This document shows, piece after piece, positions 33,597 through 43,779 of a stretch of 64,000 bases of DNA. Position numbers and translations under genes: made by a program. Below the pieces are notes generated by a model, which worked only from the letters and a program-made list of their open reading frames with translations, did not search any database and was not told where the DNA came from. Each line of letters opens with the position of its first letter. Within the stretch, counting starts at the first letter, position 1. The stretch is from NCBI GenBank assembly GCA_907163375.1, contig CAJQUW010010362.1, positions 1 through 64,000 on the forward strand. The letters are read 5' to 3'. This DNA is from Prostheceraeus crozeri. Taxonomy: Eukaryota; Platyhelminthes; Polycladida; Euryleptidae.

Positions 33597-36500
33597 ATGG
33601 AATATACCAAGTTTTATTGTGTCTTATGTAAAAAAAAGTTGCAAACAAAAAGAAGTTATCAATCTCATTTAAATAGTAAATTGCATTTACAAAATGTAGA
33701 ACGAGTTGATGAAGGAAATATATTAAAATTAAATAGTTATAAAAACTATCTAGAAACATTGCCTACTGATATAAAAGTTAAAAAAATGTTTGATGATTAT
33801 TCACATTCGGAATATAAAAAAGTTTTTAATAGTGAAGATGAGACCATACATGGGACATCGGAGATGTCTTCCAGGGCTTCGCCCGTACCAGATGGAAGAT
33901 ATTTATTTAGCGATACTGATGAATTTAACGAAATAGATGAATTTGATGAAGCCGTAACAGATATAAAATATTTATTTAATGAATCGGTTCGAACCGAAGG
34001 TTCCAGGGCTTCGCCCGTTGAATATAATGAAACCGATAAAACTTTTTCTGATATTCTAACCAACTTTTATAATATATTTAAGAAATCTTTCAAATGTTAT
34101 ATGAATGTAGAAGTACTTTATACAAAAAATGGATCTGATGGAATTCCTGAAGAAATAATACAAGGACATTTTACAAATTCACAAGAAATACATAATGTAA
34201 ATAATATACAACCCATATTTCAATCGATGATACTTAAATTAGAAAATTGTATAATTGAAGCCCAGTTACGTGAATCTGGTTGGAGATTTGTGAAAATACT
34301 ATCTAAGAAAATAGTAATTGATAAATATAAAAATAATACTGGTGGTAGTTATGTTCCTTTACCTTTCAGTTCACCTCAATTAATCAACATAAAAAATGAA
34401 GATGATTATTGTTTTCTGTGGAGTATTATAGCACATTTACATCCTGCAAAATATCATAAAGAAAGACTAAGTCATTATAATAAATAAGAATATATAAAGG
34501 AATTTGTTCTTTCTGATGGCTTAGATGAATTTCCATATGATTATAATAGATTAATAAAGTTTCATAAAAAGAATAAAAATTTAATTGAAGTAAATGTTTT
34601 TGAATTAAATGTGAATTATGTTTCTATTGGTAAAATTATTCCACTTTACTCAGATTCAAAAAAATTTTATTTGAATAATAAAAATTTATGTCAATCAGAA
34701 ATAGTATATAATGATAGAGGAAATTACATGCATCATAATATTTTTTACCAAGGAAAAATAATATGTACTGAAAAATTTGAACTTGTTAAAACACTATCAC
34801 CAATAATGATTAATCATAATAATTATAAAGGACGTACTGATGATTATAATTACAAATATTCATCTTTATCTTCAGAATATCAACAAAAATTAGAAAATTT
34901 AAATAAAAGTTTACAAAAATGTAAAATAGATTATCAACAACAAATAAAAATGTTGCTACAAGAATATCAACATAAATATCAAAATGAGATAGAAACAATT
35001 CAAAAATTAAATGAAGAAAATAATAAAGAATTAAATAATGAAGAAAATAAAGAATCGGCTAAAGCCAGAGGAGCTTCGCTCCGATTAAATGAATGTTTGA
35101 AAAAATGTCTACAACAATATAAAGAACAATATGATAAAGAATATATTTATCAGCTACAAATATTAAATCAAAATTATCATCAAAATACATTTAATATTAC
35201 AAAAGAAATTAATGAAACACATAAATATATCAAGATAAATTTGAAAAACTAGAACAGTCAAAACAACCAGCACAAGCGAATATATTATATTATCAGGGTC
35301 ATTTTATATTGTGTAAAGATGTTTTTATATTTACAAAAACTTCAGATAATAAAAATTTTCCTTGTCTTCAATGTATGACAAGTTTTAGAACTTTAGAAGA
35401 AATGAATAGACATTTGGAGAATTGCCAACAAAATGAAGCAGTTCAAAATACTTTTCCTAAAGATGATTATTTAGAATATAATAAATGGTATTTTAAAAAT
35501 AAAGTACCCTTTACTATTTATTGTGATTTTGAAGCATATAATGTTAATATGACACAAAATCGAACGGAAAGTTCCAGGGCTTCACCCGATTCTGAAAATT
35601 ATAATTCTGAAAAAAGTGCGCCTGAAAGAAGTGCACCTGGAAAAAGTTCAGCTGAACAAAGTAAAGAAAAATATTTATTTGAACAAAAACCATTATGTTG
35701 GGGAATGTACATTCATTCAAATTATCCTGAATTATTTAAATCAGAATATTTTCAATACTATGGTGAATATAGTTCAGAAATGTTTACAAAGAAAGTAGAA
35801 GAATTACAAGGACGTTTTTCACAATTGCTTGAAACAAATATTCCAATGATGCCATTAACAGAAAAAGAAAAATTAAATTTTATTAATGAAACAAAATGTT
35901 ATTACTGTGGAAGAGAATTTACAAAAAATTATAAAAATGGCAAAGGTAGATATCTTGACAAGCGAAGCGACGGCTCTGCCGTCAAGGTAAAAGATCATGA
36001 TCATCTAAATGGATTATATAGAGGTGCAGCACATAATTCTTGTAATCTTAATGCTAATAAATTTAAATATAACTTTGTTCCTCTATATTTCTACAATGGT
36101 TCTAAATATGATTTCCATCTAGTAATGAAAGATTTATTTTCATCTGAAAAATTACAACAACAACAAATAAATGTACGATGTAAAACAGAAGAAGAATATT
36201 TTTCAATGCAATTAGGTTGCATTAGAATTTTAGATGCATTTAGATTTTTTACTCCTTATTCATTAGATGTTATGGGAAAAACTTTGAAATCTGAACAATG
36301 TAAAATATTAAATAAATATAATTTAAAACCTTTAAAAGGAATATTTCCGTATGAGTATATAGCCTGCGGCTCACAGTCGAAGACTGATATAACTGGAGAT
36401 AAAACCTGTGGTTCACAGTCGAAGACTGATTTTAATTCTGTGAATAAAATTATGGAAGAAGAACAACTTCCTCCAATAAATAAATTTAAATCAACATTAA

Positions 36501-38233
36501 AACAATCAAAATTATCTGACGAAGACTATCCAGAAGCTGAAAAAAATTGGAGAGAGTTAAATTGTAAAAGAAAGAATGATTATACAATGAAATATCTTCA
36601 GATAGATGTATTAATACTAGCTGATCTTTTTGAAAACTTTCGTGATATGTGTTTAGAATATTACGGAATAGATCCATGTTATTGTTATTCTACACCAGGT
36701 TTAACATGGCTAGCAGGATTAAAACATACTGGTGTTCAAGCCGATGGCTCTAGGACAAAGTCCGTTAAACTTAAACATCATAAAGAAAATACATATGATA
36801 AATTATTATTTTTTGAATCTGGAATTAGAGGTGGAGTTTCATCAGTTTTAGGTAATAGATATGTTAAATGTTATAATAAGAAAGTAAATCCACAAGAATA
36901 TGGAATAATGAAACCTTTATCTCCAGAAGAAAAAGAAAAAATATTAGAAATTTTTCGAACGAAACGAGAAGGAGTAGAACGTGAAAAAGCAATTGATGAA
37001 TTCATGAGAGAAAACTATTTGTTATATTATGATTTTAATAGCTTATATTCTTCTTGCATGATACAAGAATTACCAACAGGTGAAATGTCATGGTGTAATA
37101 ATCTAGATTATCAAAGAACATATGATGGTGAAAATAATTTTGGTTATGTATATGAAGTTGATTTAGTATACCCTGATGAAATAAAAGATAAAACAAAATA
37201 TTTTCCTTTCTGTCCCGAAAACAAAATTCCTAATATAGAAGATTTTTCAGATTATCAAAAATCTTTAATTCCTAAGAAATATAGACCAACAAAAAAACTT
37301 ATGTTAACACAAAGCAATAAAGGAAAGTATGTTGTTGAAGGAAGAATGCTAGATTGGTATTTAGATCATGGAATGATTCTCACCAAAATACATCGAAAAC
37401 TATTTTATCAAAAATCTAGGTGGTTAAAAAATTATATAGAGTTCAATATTGAAAAACGTAAAATAGCTAAGAGAAATAAAGATGATTTTGGAAACGTGTT
37501 CTTCAAATTAATGAATAATGCATTTTATGGTAAGACTTTAGAAAATGTGCGTAATAGACAAAATATTGAAATAGTTTATGATAAAGATAGGTTTCAAAAT
37601 TTAACAAGGAAACCTACATATAAAAGAACTACTAGATTTAGTGATGAACTATGTGCTGTACATTTACGTCGAATTAGCGTAAAACATGATAAGTTTAATT
37701 TTATTGGTTTCACTATATTAGAATTAGCTAAACTATTTATGTATAGATTTATATATGATTATTTAGCACCTGCTTATGGCAAAAACTATAAATTACACTT
37801 AACAGATACCGATTCTGTTTTCTTAGAATTAACAATACCGTATAATTCTACACTTGATGAAGAAATAGATAAAATAAAAGATATCATTCATCCTTCTGAT
37901 TTATGTAAAGTAAAAGATGAATTAGAAAGAAATGAAGATTTCATAACAGAAGCTATATTTTTAAAATCTAAATGTTACTGTTATGATACAACTAATAATA
38001 TTAAAACACATAAAACATTAAAAGGAATTTCAAAGGCATCAGTGGCTAATCAAATAACATTTCAAGATTATAAAAATGTATTATTTAATAATGAAATAAA
38101 AACAGCATGTAATTATAGACTTAATTCAAAGAAACATAACATGTATTTAAAAGAAGAACATAAATTAGCATTAGATCCATTTGATGATAAAAGAAAAATT
38201 TTACCTGATGGAATAACTACTGAACCTTTTTAA
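33597..38233 (+). CDS. Protein-primed type B DNA polymerase, interrupted
   Basis: The gene lies in three pieces: 33597-34484, then TAA at 34485-34487 with the same frame continuing to 35252, then a -1 shift near 35222-35232 into the frame ending at 38233. Piece one starts with a C2H2 finger (FYCVLCKKK...H...H). Piece three has a second finger, the exonuclease motifs DFEAY (ExoI), YNGSKYDF (ExoII) and YLQIDVLILAD (ExoIII), an endonuclease VII-like zinc module (CYYC ... DHDHLNGLYRGAAHNSCN), and polymerase motifs DFNSLY (A), KLMNNAFYG (B) and DTDS (C). All catalytic residues are present. A Gln/Lys-rich coiled coil lies between pieces. At least seven hairpin insertions sit in the gene (33854-34016, 35058-35083, 35562-35588, 35954-35986, 36374-36428, 36740-36763), all frame-preserving. 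It replicates the element by protein priming. Confidence 0.92.
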
Positions 38234-38315
38234 TTTTCTAATTTCTAAGATAGACAAATTTGATATATATATAAAATAAAAAAAAATATTGTAACACTAT
38301 ATTTGTATATTTTTA
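38234..38315. terminator. AT-rich gap between convergent genes
   Basis: The polymerase and ATPase genes converge here. The sequence is nearly pure A/T; ataaaataaaaaaa at about 38270 could serve as a poly(A) signal region. Confidence 0.3.
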
Positions 38316-39082
38316 TCACTCCGCGAAAATATTTTCGATAACTCTTTCATGAATTTTTTTATCAATATTAATTGTAATGAAGCCATAATCTTTTGACCAA
38401 GCATTATTACACGATTGTTTAAATTCATCTTTATTTCTTACGCATAAATCTCTTAACAAATCACTTAAGTTTCTTGCATTTATTTCAAATAGTATAAATA
38501 TATTTGCATTCTTTCTAATAACACTTCCGTCTAATGAATACATACTTTGTGTTAAATAAAATACACTACAGTTATTATGTCTACCTCTTGTGAAATAATT
38601 TCTCTGAACTGACTGATTTCTATCATTAACACAATCATCAAAAATTACACAATGTTTCATTGTTTTATCTAGTTTACTAGGATCTTGCATATTACCACTA
38701 TCATCTATTAATTGTATCTTTATATGGTTATTTTTATTAGATTCTACTAACTGATTATTTTTTGCTGCTTCTTCACACCACGAACTTATTTCTTCTTCAT
38801 CTTCAGATTTTTCATATTCTTTGAATAATGAAGCAATTGCTGTTTTTTTAAGATTATTTTCAAATCCATATTTTAAAAATTGATAGACGGGTTGTTCTGC
38901 CGTTGTTGTATAAATTATAAGATTGTTATAATCCAAAAAATTTGGAGTCGTTAAAATTTTAAACAATAGATACGTTTTTCCACAACCTGATCTTCCACAA
39001 ATAACTGACAAAACTTTATTAGATAAATTTGGATGATGATTAAATTTAAGTTTTTTTTATTTAATGGAGGTAGTTCACTCAT
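38316..39082 (-). CDS. Packaging ATPase (FtsK/A32-like), frameshifted
   Basis: The 231-codon open part (from 39011) has Walker A CGRSGCGKT, Walker B KHCVIFDDC and the downstream motif NNCSVFYLTQS, typical of the genome-packaging ATPase of Polintons and poxvirus A32. The open part lacks an ATG. A better start is the ATG at 39082 (MSELPPLNKK), whose frame joins the main frame if one A is added to the run of eight A on the coding strand (39051-39058). So the gene is complete except for a probable one-base deletion. It pumps the genome into the capsid. Confidence 0.9.
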
Positions 39083-39168
39083 TTTTTAATAAAAAAATTT
39101 ATTTTTATTTTATTTTTGTTTTTAAAGAAGAAGAACAAAATTAAACTTCTCTAGCTTCGCGTGGGAGT

Positions 39169-39957
39169 TTATACCTCTCGAACCAAAAGATCTATCATAA
39201 TCTCTTCACCTCCAAAATTTATTTCTTGTCCTTTTTCATCAGTGATTCTAATGCCAATGTTGTTAATAGTTTTTCTTGTAATAGGAAAATATATTAATGT
39301 TTGTGGAATTACATTTAATCTATAACCAATGGGTACAGTAAAAGCTGGAAAACTGAATATTAAATTTGATAATTTACCATTTATATATCCTCCTTCAATA
39401 ATGTCACAATGTACAACAATTGAATTTATTTCAGTTATTTTTGGAATCTTCTCACCTAAATGATAACCTTGACTATAGGTTTGTTTATTAAATCCTAATA
39501 GCTTTGACAATGATCTATCATGATTAAAATCAACTTGATGATTTTCGTCTAAAGTAAGAGAAAATTTATTAACTGCCGGTTCAACTGCAAAATGTAATTG
39601 TTTCTTATCTTTAAATGATATACCTAAATGTCTCTTAATTTCATTTGATATTGATTCAACTTCGTAAGAACCAGGAAGAAAAGTTAATATTTTCCACGTT
39701 TTGCCTTTATCAGTAGAATATCTAAATTGATCATTCACATCTTTGATAACGTTTTGAATAGTGTTAAATGTAGAGAAACTAGTCAATGCAATTTGATAAT
39801 TTTTATTTTGTTCCAAATGTAGAATGGGTTCTAAATTACAAGTGTGTGATGAAGTAGTTGTTATAATTTTTAACGTCGTACTAAATTTTGATGAACCCAA
39901 AATCTCTGTCAAATTTTCTAAATGATTATTAATTTTGTCTAAATCTGCTGAACACAT
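39169..39957 (-). CDS. Minor capsid (penton) protein, single jelly roll
   Basis: The 262-aa protein has the layout of the Polinton penton homologue (PX): NYQIALTSFSTFNTIQNV, PGSYEVESISNEIKRHL, then SKLLGF, a DIIEGGYINGKLS segment and a C-terminal INFGGEEIMIDLLV. The LTxFxTxNxIxNV and PGxYxxxxI patterns are recurrent in this family. It forms the capsid vertices. ATG at 39957 is preceded by an A-rich leader. It lies between the ATPase and the next unknown gene, as is common in Polintons. Confidence 0.8.
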   Translation of the reverse strand: MCSADLDKINNHLENLTEILGSSKFSTTLKIITTTSSHTCNLEPILHLEQNKNYQIALTSFSTFNTIQNVIKDVNDQFRYSTDKGKTWKILTFLPGSYEVESISNEIKRHLGISFKDKKQLHFAVEPAVNKFSLTLDENHQVDFNHDRSLSKLLGFNKQTYSQGYHLGEKIPKITEINSIVVHCDIIEGGYINGKLSNLIFSFPAFTVPIGYRLNVIPQTLIYFPITRKTINNIGIRITDEKGQEINFGGEEIMIDLLVREV

Positions 39958-40023
39958 TTTTTAGTTAAAATTTTAAATAAATATTTTTTTTAAAAAAAAT
40001 TAGAAACAACATATTTCAGCTAC

Positions 40024-40055
40024 GGGCGAAGCCCTGGAGGACATCAGAGATGTCC
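40024..40055. repeat. Double hairpin at a gene's stop codon
   Basis: gggcgaagccc (40024-40034) and ggacatcagagatgtcc (40039-40055); the stop of the leftward gene at 40044 lies inside the second palindrome. Confidence 0.85.
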
Positions 40056-40865
40056 AGTTACACTTTTATAATCCTCTTCATTTAGAATCTTCTTTTCTAA
40101 CAGTCTTTTCAATATAGCATGAATTTCATTGAAACTAGAATTATGTCCTTCTTTTATTGCAGATATTAAAATATTTAATCTATTTAGTAATTCTTGTGGA
40201 TCATCTGGTAAAAATACAGTTGTTTCAGTTTTCTGTTTTTCAGATAAACCTTTCCCTACTTTAACTCCCGTTGATAATAAATTTTCTAATTGTTTATAAC
40301 GTCTAAGAGATTTTACTGCACCAACTCTGTCTAACATAGCTTTATATTTTATGAGATCTTCTACAGCATAATTATTTAAATCTGCTCCTCTTAAAAGATT
40401 AACAAAATTTCTATCTAAATTAAAAGGAGATTTATCTGGTGAAAAAATTATACCTCGAAAAGTTTGTGGAAATATTTCTTTTTGTCCGAGATAAAATCTA
40501 GGTATTGTTTTTCCATCTATAAATGAAATAGAATGTTCAAATTGCATAGATTTTGGTAATTTCTTATTAATGTTTGATTCTAGTAATCCATAGTCATCTA
40601 ATATAGTTTTGTGCTCTGGATCTGTTATATCAATTTGTTTATCATTATTTGTACTTTCTTTTTCAAGAGTTTTAAATGGTTTCATAGTTTTCTCAAAATC
40701 AGTTTTTACTTGCTCGGTTTGCTGCATTTGTTCAAACATATCAGATTGAATACCAGCTTTTATCATTCTATGTTGAAGATGATTTTCTTTCATAATATTT
40801 CTTTGTTTTATTAACTCTTCTAATTGTTTTATTCTTTTAAAATTATCAGCTTTAATTTTATCCAT
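40044..40865 (-). CDS. Conserved Polinton protein, unknown function
   Basis: The frame extends to 40931 but the likely start is the ATG at 40865 (MDKIKADNFKRIKQLEEL), preceded by aaaa as in neighbouring genes, giving 273 aa. The N-terminal third is a coiled coil, followed by LDDYGLLESNINKKLP, GKTIPRFYLG and LRRYKQLENLLSTG. Proteins with this LLxDY...LRRYxxLxxLL layout recur next to the penton gene in Polintons; no function is established that I can name. The C-terminus (SVTGHL) is encoded by the hairpin at 40039-40055, so the original end may have been different. Confidence 0.6.
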   Translation of the reverse strand: MDKIKADNFKRIKQLEELIKQRNIMKENHLQHRMIKAGIQSDMFEQMQQTEQVKTDFEKTMKPFKTLEKESTNNDKQIDITDPEHKTILDDYGLLESNINKKLPKSMQFEHSISFIDGKTIPRFYLGQKEIFPQTFRGIIFSPDKSPFNLDRNFVNLLRGADLNNYAVEDLIKYKAMLDRVGAVKSLRRYKQLENLLSTGVKVGKGLSEKQKTETTVFLPDDPQELLNRLNILISAIKEGHNSSFNEIHAILKRLLEKKILNEEDYKSVTGHL

Positions 40866-40971
40866 TTTTAAAATATAATATTTGAATTTTGTGGTAACAT
40901 TGGAATACAGCAAAAACATTTTACTGAACAAATTATTTTTTTATTGCTTTGTTGTTTGACATCTTTTCGCT

Positions 40972-41652
40972 TTAAGTTTTGTTTAATAAAGTTTTGCTTA
41001 AATTTTCGCTTAAAGTTTTTAGCTCTTCTAAAAAAATTTTGTCATTTTCTTCATTAGAAATTTTGCCATCACTGGAAATTTTGCCATCCTTTTTATTTTT
41101 ATCATCAACTTTTTCTGTCTGTGATTGAAATGATATTTGATTTACTTCATTAGCTATTTGATCAAATTTTTCAATCTCATCTAACGTAATAACATTATCA
41201 TCACATACTCTTTGAAAGTAGTAATGTAGTTTATCATAGACTTCTTTAATATGTAAATGCTTAGTTTTTAATGATTTTCGTTTCTTAGTTATTAAAGATT
41301 TATCTAACATTGTAACAAGTGAAGTTGCAAAAACACCCGTACCTGTTAAAGCTGTAGCAACTACTGGAATTACTAAAACACCTGAAGATATAACAATTGT
41401 TAAAGCACTTAAACTTATTGTTAAGAATATGCCAATTCCTTGTGTTACATTCTTAACTTTAGTCCATCTCTTTCTTAATTTTTTATAATGCTCTAATCTT
41501 AATAATAATTGAGATTCCTTATCTTTCATATAGCGTACTCTATCTTTGTGTTTTTCAATGTTCATTTTTTCAATGTTAATCTTTTCAATATCCATTAAAG
41601 TAGAACTACGTTCATATGATAACGAAGGATATATTCTTGCAGTTTCTTCCAT
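40972..41652 (-). CDS. Conserved Polinton membrane protein
   Basis: This 226-aa protein has a basic coiled coil (KESQLLLRLEHYKKLRKRW), a hydrophobic region of about 45 residues at 70-115 (GIGIFLTISLSALTIVI then GVLVIPVVATALTG) that can form two membrane helices, a Lys-rich KKRKSLKTKHLHIK, and a second helical region with an acidic tail. Similar proteins with RWxKVxNxxxxxG followed by a hydrophobic pair accompany Polintons in other invertebrates, with unknown role; virion entry or membrane remodelling is a guess. An N-terminal remnant of it lies at the left end (26133). Confidence 0.6.
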   Translation of the reverse strand: MEETARIYPSLSYERSSTLMDIEKINIEKMNIEKHKDRVRYMKDKESQLLLRLEHYKKLRKRWTKVKNVTQGIGIFLTISLSALTIVISSGVLVIPVVATALTGTGVFATSLVTMLDKSLITKKRKSLKTKHLHIKEVYDKLHYYFQRVCDDNVITLDEIEKFDQIANEVNQISFQSQTEKVDDKNKKDGKISSDGKISNEENDKIFLEELKTLSENLSKTLLNKT

Positions 41653-41828
41653 TTTTTAAAGAAATATTTTGAATAAATATTTTGAAAACAATCTTCTGAA
41701 ATGCTATTTAAATCGAAATACGTAGTTGTTTGTTTGTCGTATATTTCTAAGAACTCAGTCATGTTATTAACCTGAGGTAATATATCACCTATATTACTCA
41801 GTATAACTGTCGGATTTTCATCATTCAT
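41595..41828 (-). pseudogene. Remnant of a second protease N-terminus
   Basis: From ATG 41828 the frame contains MTEFLEIYDKQTTTYFDLNS, closely matching MNNINEFLKLYGTQTTTNFD of the protease at the other end of the element. After that it diverges and runs, out of frame, over the start of the 226-aa gene. No catalytic residues are present. It is best read as a decayed copy of the protease 5' end. Confidence 0.65.
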
Positions 41829-41849
41829 TTTAAATGAAATAAATTCCAA

Positions 41850-42265
41850 TAACTGTAATAATGTCTACTTCTTGTACAGGAAAATGAAAACAACGGCAGT
41901 GTATTTTGCATCAAATATAATAATACAACAATCAATCTTATCACACAATTGTACAATGTCAGTCTACTATCAGTAGACTGGAGAACAAAAGGAAATTTAA
42001 TTACATTTCAAAATAATCCAAAATGCGTTACTACTAAGTTCCATGAATCATTCTTAAATATCAAAGATTATGTTACATACTGAAATATAGATCTATACAA
42101 TAGCAGTCTCATGGTAGTAGACTGGAGAACAAAAGGAAATTTAATTACATTTCAAAATAATCCAAAATGTGTTACTACTTATAAATAAGTCTTCATAAAT
42201 ATGTATACATCAAATATGCATGTACATTGCACATATCTTAAAAAGTGAAACAACACAGTTAATGT
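41850..42265. repeat. Intergenic with 64-bp direct repeat
   Basis: No gene. A 64-bp unit beginning agtagactggagaacaaaag occurs at 41972-42035 and 42116-42179 with a single mismatch, each preceded by a short palindromic tctactatcagtagac-like sequence. Confidence 0.85.
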
Positions 42266-42871
42266 TCATTCATCTTGGGAACCAAACCTCATTTCTTCTA
42301 TAGCTGTCGGTTGATTCAATTTTTCTATATAAATTTTGATTTCTTTAAAATGTTTTCTAACAAAACTAATGGGCATTGATGAATTTAAAAATAATACGTG
42401 TGGTAGAATTAGATCTGATAAGTTCATCAAGAAATAACAATAACTTACGTTATAGGAAATTCTAAATAGTTCCAAGTTTACCACAAATCTGTTTTTTTTA
42501 TTGTCACTCAATTCCAGAATTCTTTTAAATCCATAACCTTGATAAGCAGCACTTCTCAGCAACGACCCATGGTGCACTTTATCACTTGCAATCAGTTTTG
42601 AAATCATAGTAGCACTATCTTCGATGGTAATGAAATGTTCTTTTGTAACATTGAACTGAGGAATTGTAGTAGTGTTAAGATACTGTTCTATTTTTACTGT
42701 AATATCCTCCACTTGTTTTTGAGAGTCCAATTTGTTCTTCTTTCTCGATTGAATTTCTAACTTCCACTCTTCAAAGTATTTATTCGCAGTTTCCTTGTGC
42801 TCTTCTTTAATTAAGTTTAGTAAAATCGGCATGTAAAACGAAAAAGCTTCTGCGGCAGTACGTTTTGGCAT
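42266..42871 (-). CDS. Unknown gene near right Polinton end
   Basis: The frame reaches 42898, but the ATG at 42871 (MPKRTAAEAFSFYMPILLNL) is a better start, giving 201 aa. The protein is mixed helical with KVHHGSLLRSAAYQGYGFKR and a hydrophobic C-terminal part (YCYFLMNLSDLILPHVLFL). I do not recognise the family. It is leftward like its neighbours, less AT-rich than the core genes, and carries no hairpin, so it may be a recently acquired accessory gene. Confidence 0.5.
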   Translation of the reverse strand: MPKRTAAEAFSFYMPILLNLIKEEHKETANKYFEEWKLEIQSRKKNKLDSQKQVEDITVKIEQYLNTTTIPQFNVTKEHFITIEDSATMISKLIASDKVHHGSLLRSAAYQGYGFKRILELSDNKKNRFVVNLELFRISYNVSYCYFLMNLSDLILPHVLFLNSSMPISFVRKHFKEIKIYIEKLNQPTAIEEMRFGSQDE

Positions 42872-43169
42872 TTTGCAATAAGGAAAGAAAACAGTCACTA
42901 GTTATGATTAATGGAATTGTAAATGAAGTCTTACTTCCTACATGCTGCAATTATATGCCACGTCTTTACAAATGAATAAGTGGGTGTAGCAGCTGTCTGT
43001 TCTTTCATACATTGTTTCCTTTCAAATGTTTGAGTTGGAGGTCACAGCTCTTTACACTGAAATGCCTTTTATTCATAAATGCGAGAAGCAGATGTTCTCT
43101 ACAATTGAGTGAACATCTGAGTGCAAAGCAGTAACAATAACAGGCATTGCGAGAGATTGTGTTACATTC

Positions 43170-43773
43170 TTAAAGAAATATTATTAGTCACATGATATAT
43201 TTTAAAAACCTGAAAGATGGATAAAATTCATGAATTTGAAATTCTCAACTTTTATGATTTTCGGTGTCCTTGAACGGTCATGATTTAAGCAATGAAAATC
43301 GAACCGAAGGTTCTAGGGCTTCGCCCGATTGTAATTCTCAAATTTTGAGATTCTTAACTTTTATGATTTTTTCGGTGTCCTTGAACGGTCATGATTTTCA
43401 AAGTAAAAAAATGATCTTAATCTCAAATTTGAGATTCTTAACTTTTATGATTTTCGGTGTCCTGGAACGGTCATGATTTTGGGGGTGAAAATCGAACCGA
43501 AGGTTCTAGGGCTTCGCCCGATTGTAATTCTCAAATTTGAGATTTTGAAAAATTTGAAAATTGGGTATTTTTAAAAACGCCCAAATTCATGAATTTATGT
43601 CGTTTTTAAAAATGTCATTTTTTGAAAAAATGGTACTTTTTGAATGGACTAAATTCATGTATTTAGGTCTTAAAAACCTGAAAAAAGGACTAAATTCATG
43701 AATTTATGTCGTTTTTAAAGATACTATTTTTTTGAATTTTATGGTGTCCTGGAACGGTCTTTTGCCCATTACT
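43170..43773. repeat. Polinton right terminal inverted repeat
   Basis: 604 bp, reverse complement of 25511-26114 in strict register. The gap 42872-43169 between the last gene and this TIR holds nothing I recognise. Confidence 0.95.
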
Positions 43774-43779
43774 TACATT
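43774..43779. repeat. Polinton target site duplication, right
   Basis: tacatt, identical to 25505-25510. Confidence 0.95.

Larger units (their letters stand above)
25511..43773. mobile_element. Complete Polinton/Maverick element
   Basis: The 18,263-bp element starts with AG and ends with CT, has 604-bp terminal inverted repeats and is flanked by a 6-bp duplication, all hallmarks of Polintons. It carries the diagnostic set: type B DNA polymerase, retroviral-type integrase, FtsK/A32-like packaging ATPase, adenain-like protease, double jelly-roll major capsid protein and single jelly-roll minor capsid protein. Gene blocks are leftward 26834-32039, rightward 32148-38233, leftward 38316-42871, with the protease alone rightward at the left end. 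AT content is much higher than the flanks. Near-identical TIRs argue for recent insertion, yet four genes contain breaks. Polintons are self-synthesising DNA transposons that may also form virions. Confidence 0.97.

Noticed and set aside
25763..36763. CRISPR-like array from repeated hairpins
   Set aside because: Spacing is irregular, spacers are genes, and the host is an animal.
32148..38233. Alternative genetic code with TAA as sense
   Set aside because: TAA, TAG and TGA all end other genes of the element and the host gene uses the standard code; two nonsense codons are better seen as mutations or recoding.
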